Assembly (NCBI GenBank): GCA_018818365.1
Contig: JAHISH010000112.1
Coordinates: 1 to 6,176 of the forward strand
Direction of reading: 5' to 3'
Source: Candidatus Omnitrophota bacterium
GTDB lineage: Bacteria > Omnitrophota > Gorgyraeia > Gygaellales > Profunditerraquicolaceae
DNA length: 6,176 nucleotides
Below are positions 6,169-6,176 of the stretch, in pieces (the stretch's first letter is position 1; each line of letters begins with the position of its first letter). The notes beneath the pieces are model-generated. The model made no database searches. It was given only the letters and a program-made list of their open reading frames with translations, and was not told the origin of the DNA. The position numbers were made by a program, and so were the translations under genes.

Positions 6169-6176
6169 ACGTCACC

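Overview
The window comes from a bacterium of roughly balanced GC content with clear Shine-Dalgarno sequences and a sigma70-type promoter. Every gene lies on the minus strand, so transcription runs from the right edge towards position 1. The protein sequences look like an uncultivated candidate-phylum lineage; Omnitrophota-like is my best guess from overall appearance, held with low confidence because no search could be run.

Reading in the direction of transcription: a 55-residue two-helix membrane protein of unknown function (6168 to 6001) is followed at once by a hairpin terminator with runs of A and T on its two sides (5972-5939). Next comes a strong extended -10 promoter (5918-5891) and a leader of about 135 nt. 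The purine gene cluster follows: purB (5749 to 4454), a purS-purS-purL fusion (4413 to 1444), a LOG-family Rossmann protein (1434 to 790) and purQ (803 to 3). The spacing is tight: 40 nt, 9 nt, then a 14-nt overlap. This argues for one polycistronic message, which may continue past the left edge.

The fused PurS-PurL protein and PurQ together make a complete FGAM synthetase (FGAR to FGAM, step 4 of de novo purine synthesis). PurB supplies step 8 and the final step to AMP. The LOG protein sits between the two FGAM synthetase genes and belongs to a family that can release the base from AMP-type nucleotides, so purine salvage or housekeeping is a reasonable inference.

The most unusual features are two repeats inside coding sequence, both in subunits of the same enzyme. 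One is a 72-bp (24-codon) palindromic element built of 7-bp units, placed in frame near the C-terminus of PurL. The other is an 8-bp tandem repeat of four copies inside purQ; gain or loss of one unit would shift the reading frame. Other points of interest are the tandem PurS fusion, the uncharacterised purB leader, the lack of a Shine-Dalgarno at purL together with an anti-Shine-Dalgarno-like stretch just upstream, and the orphan small membrane protein.
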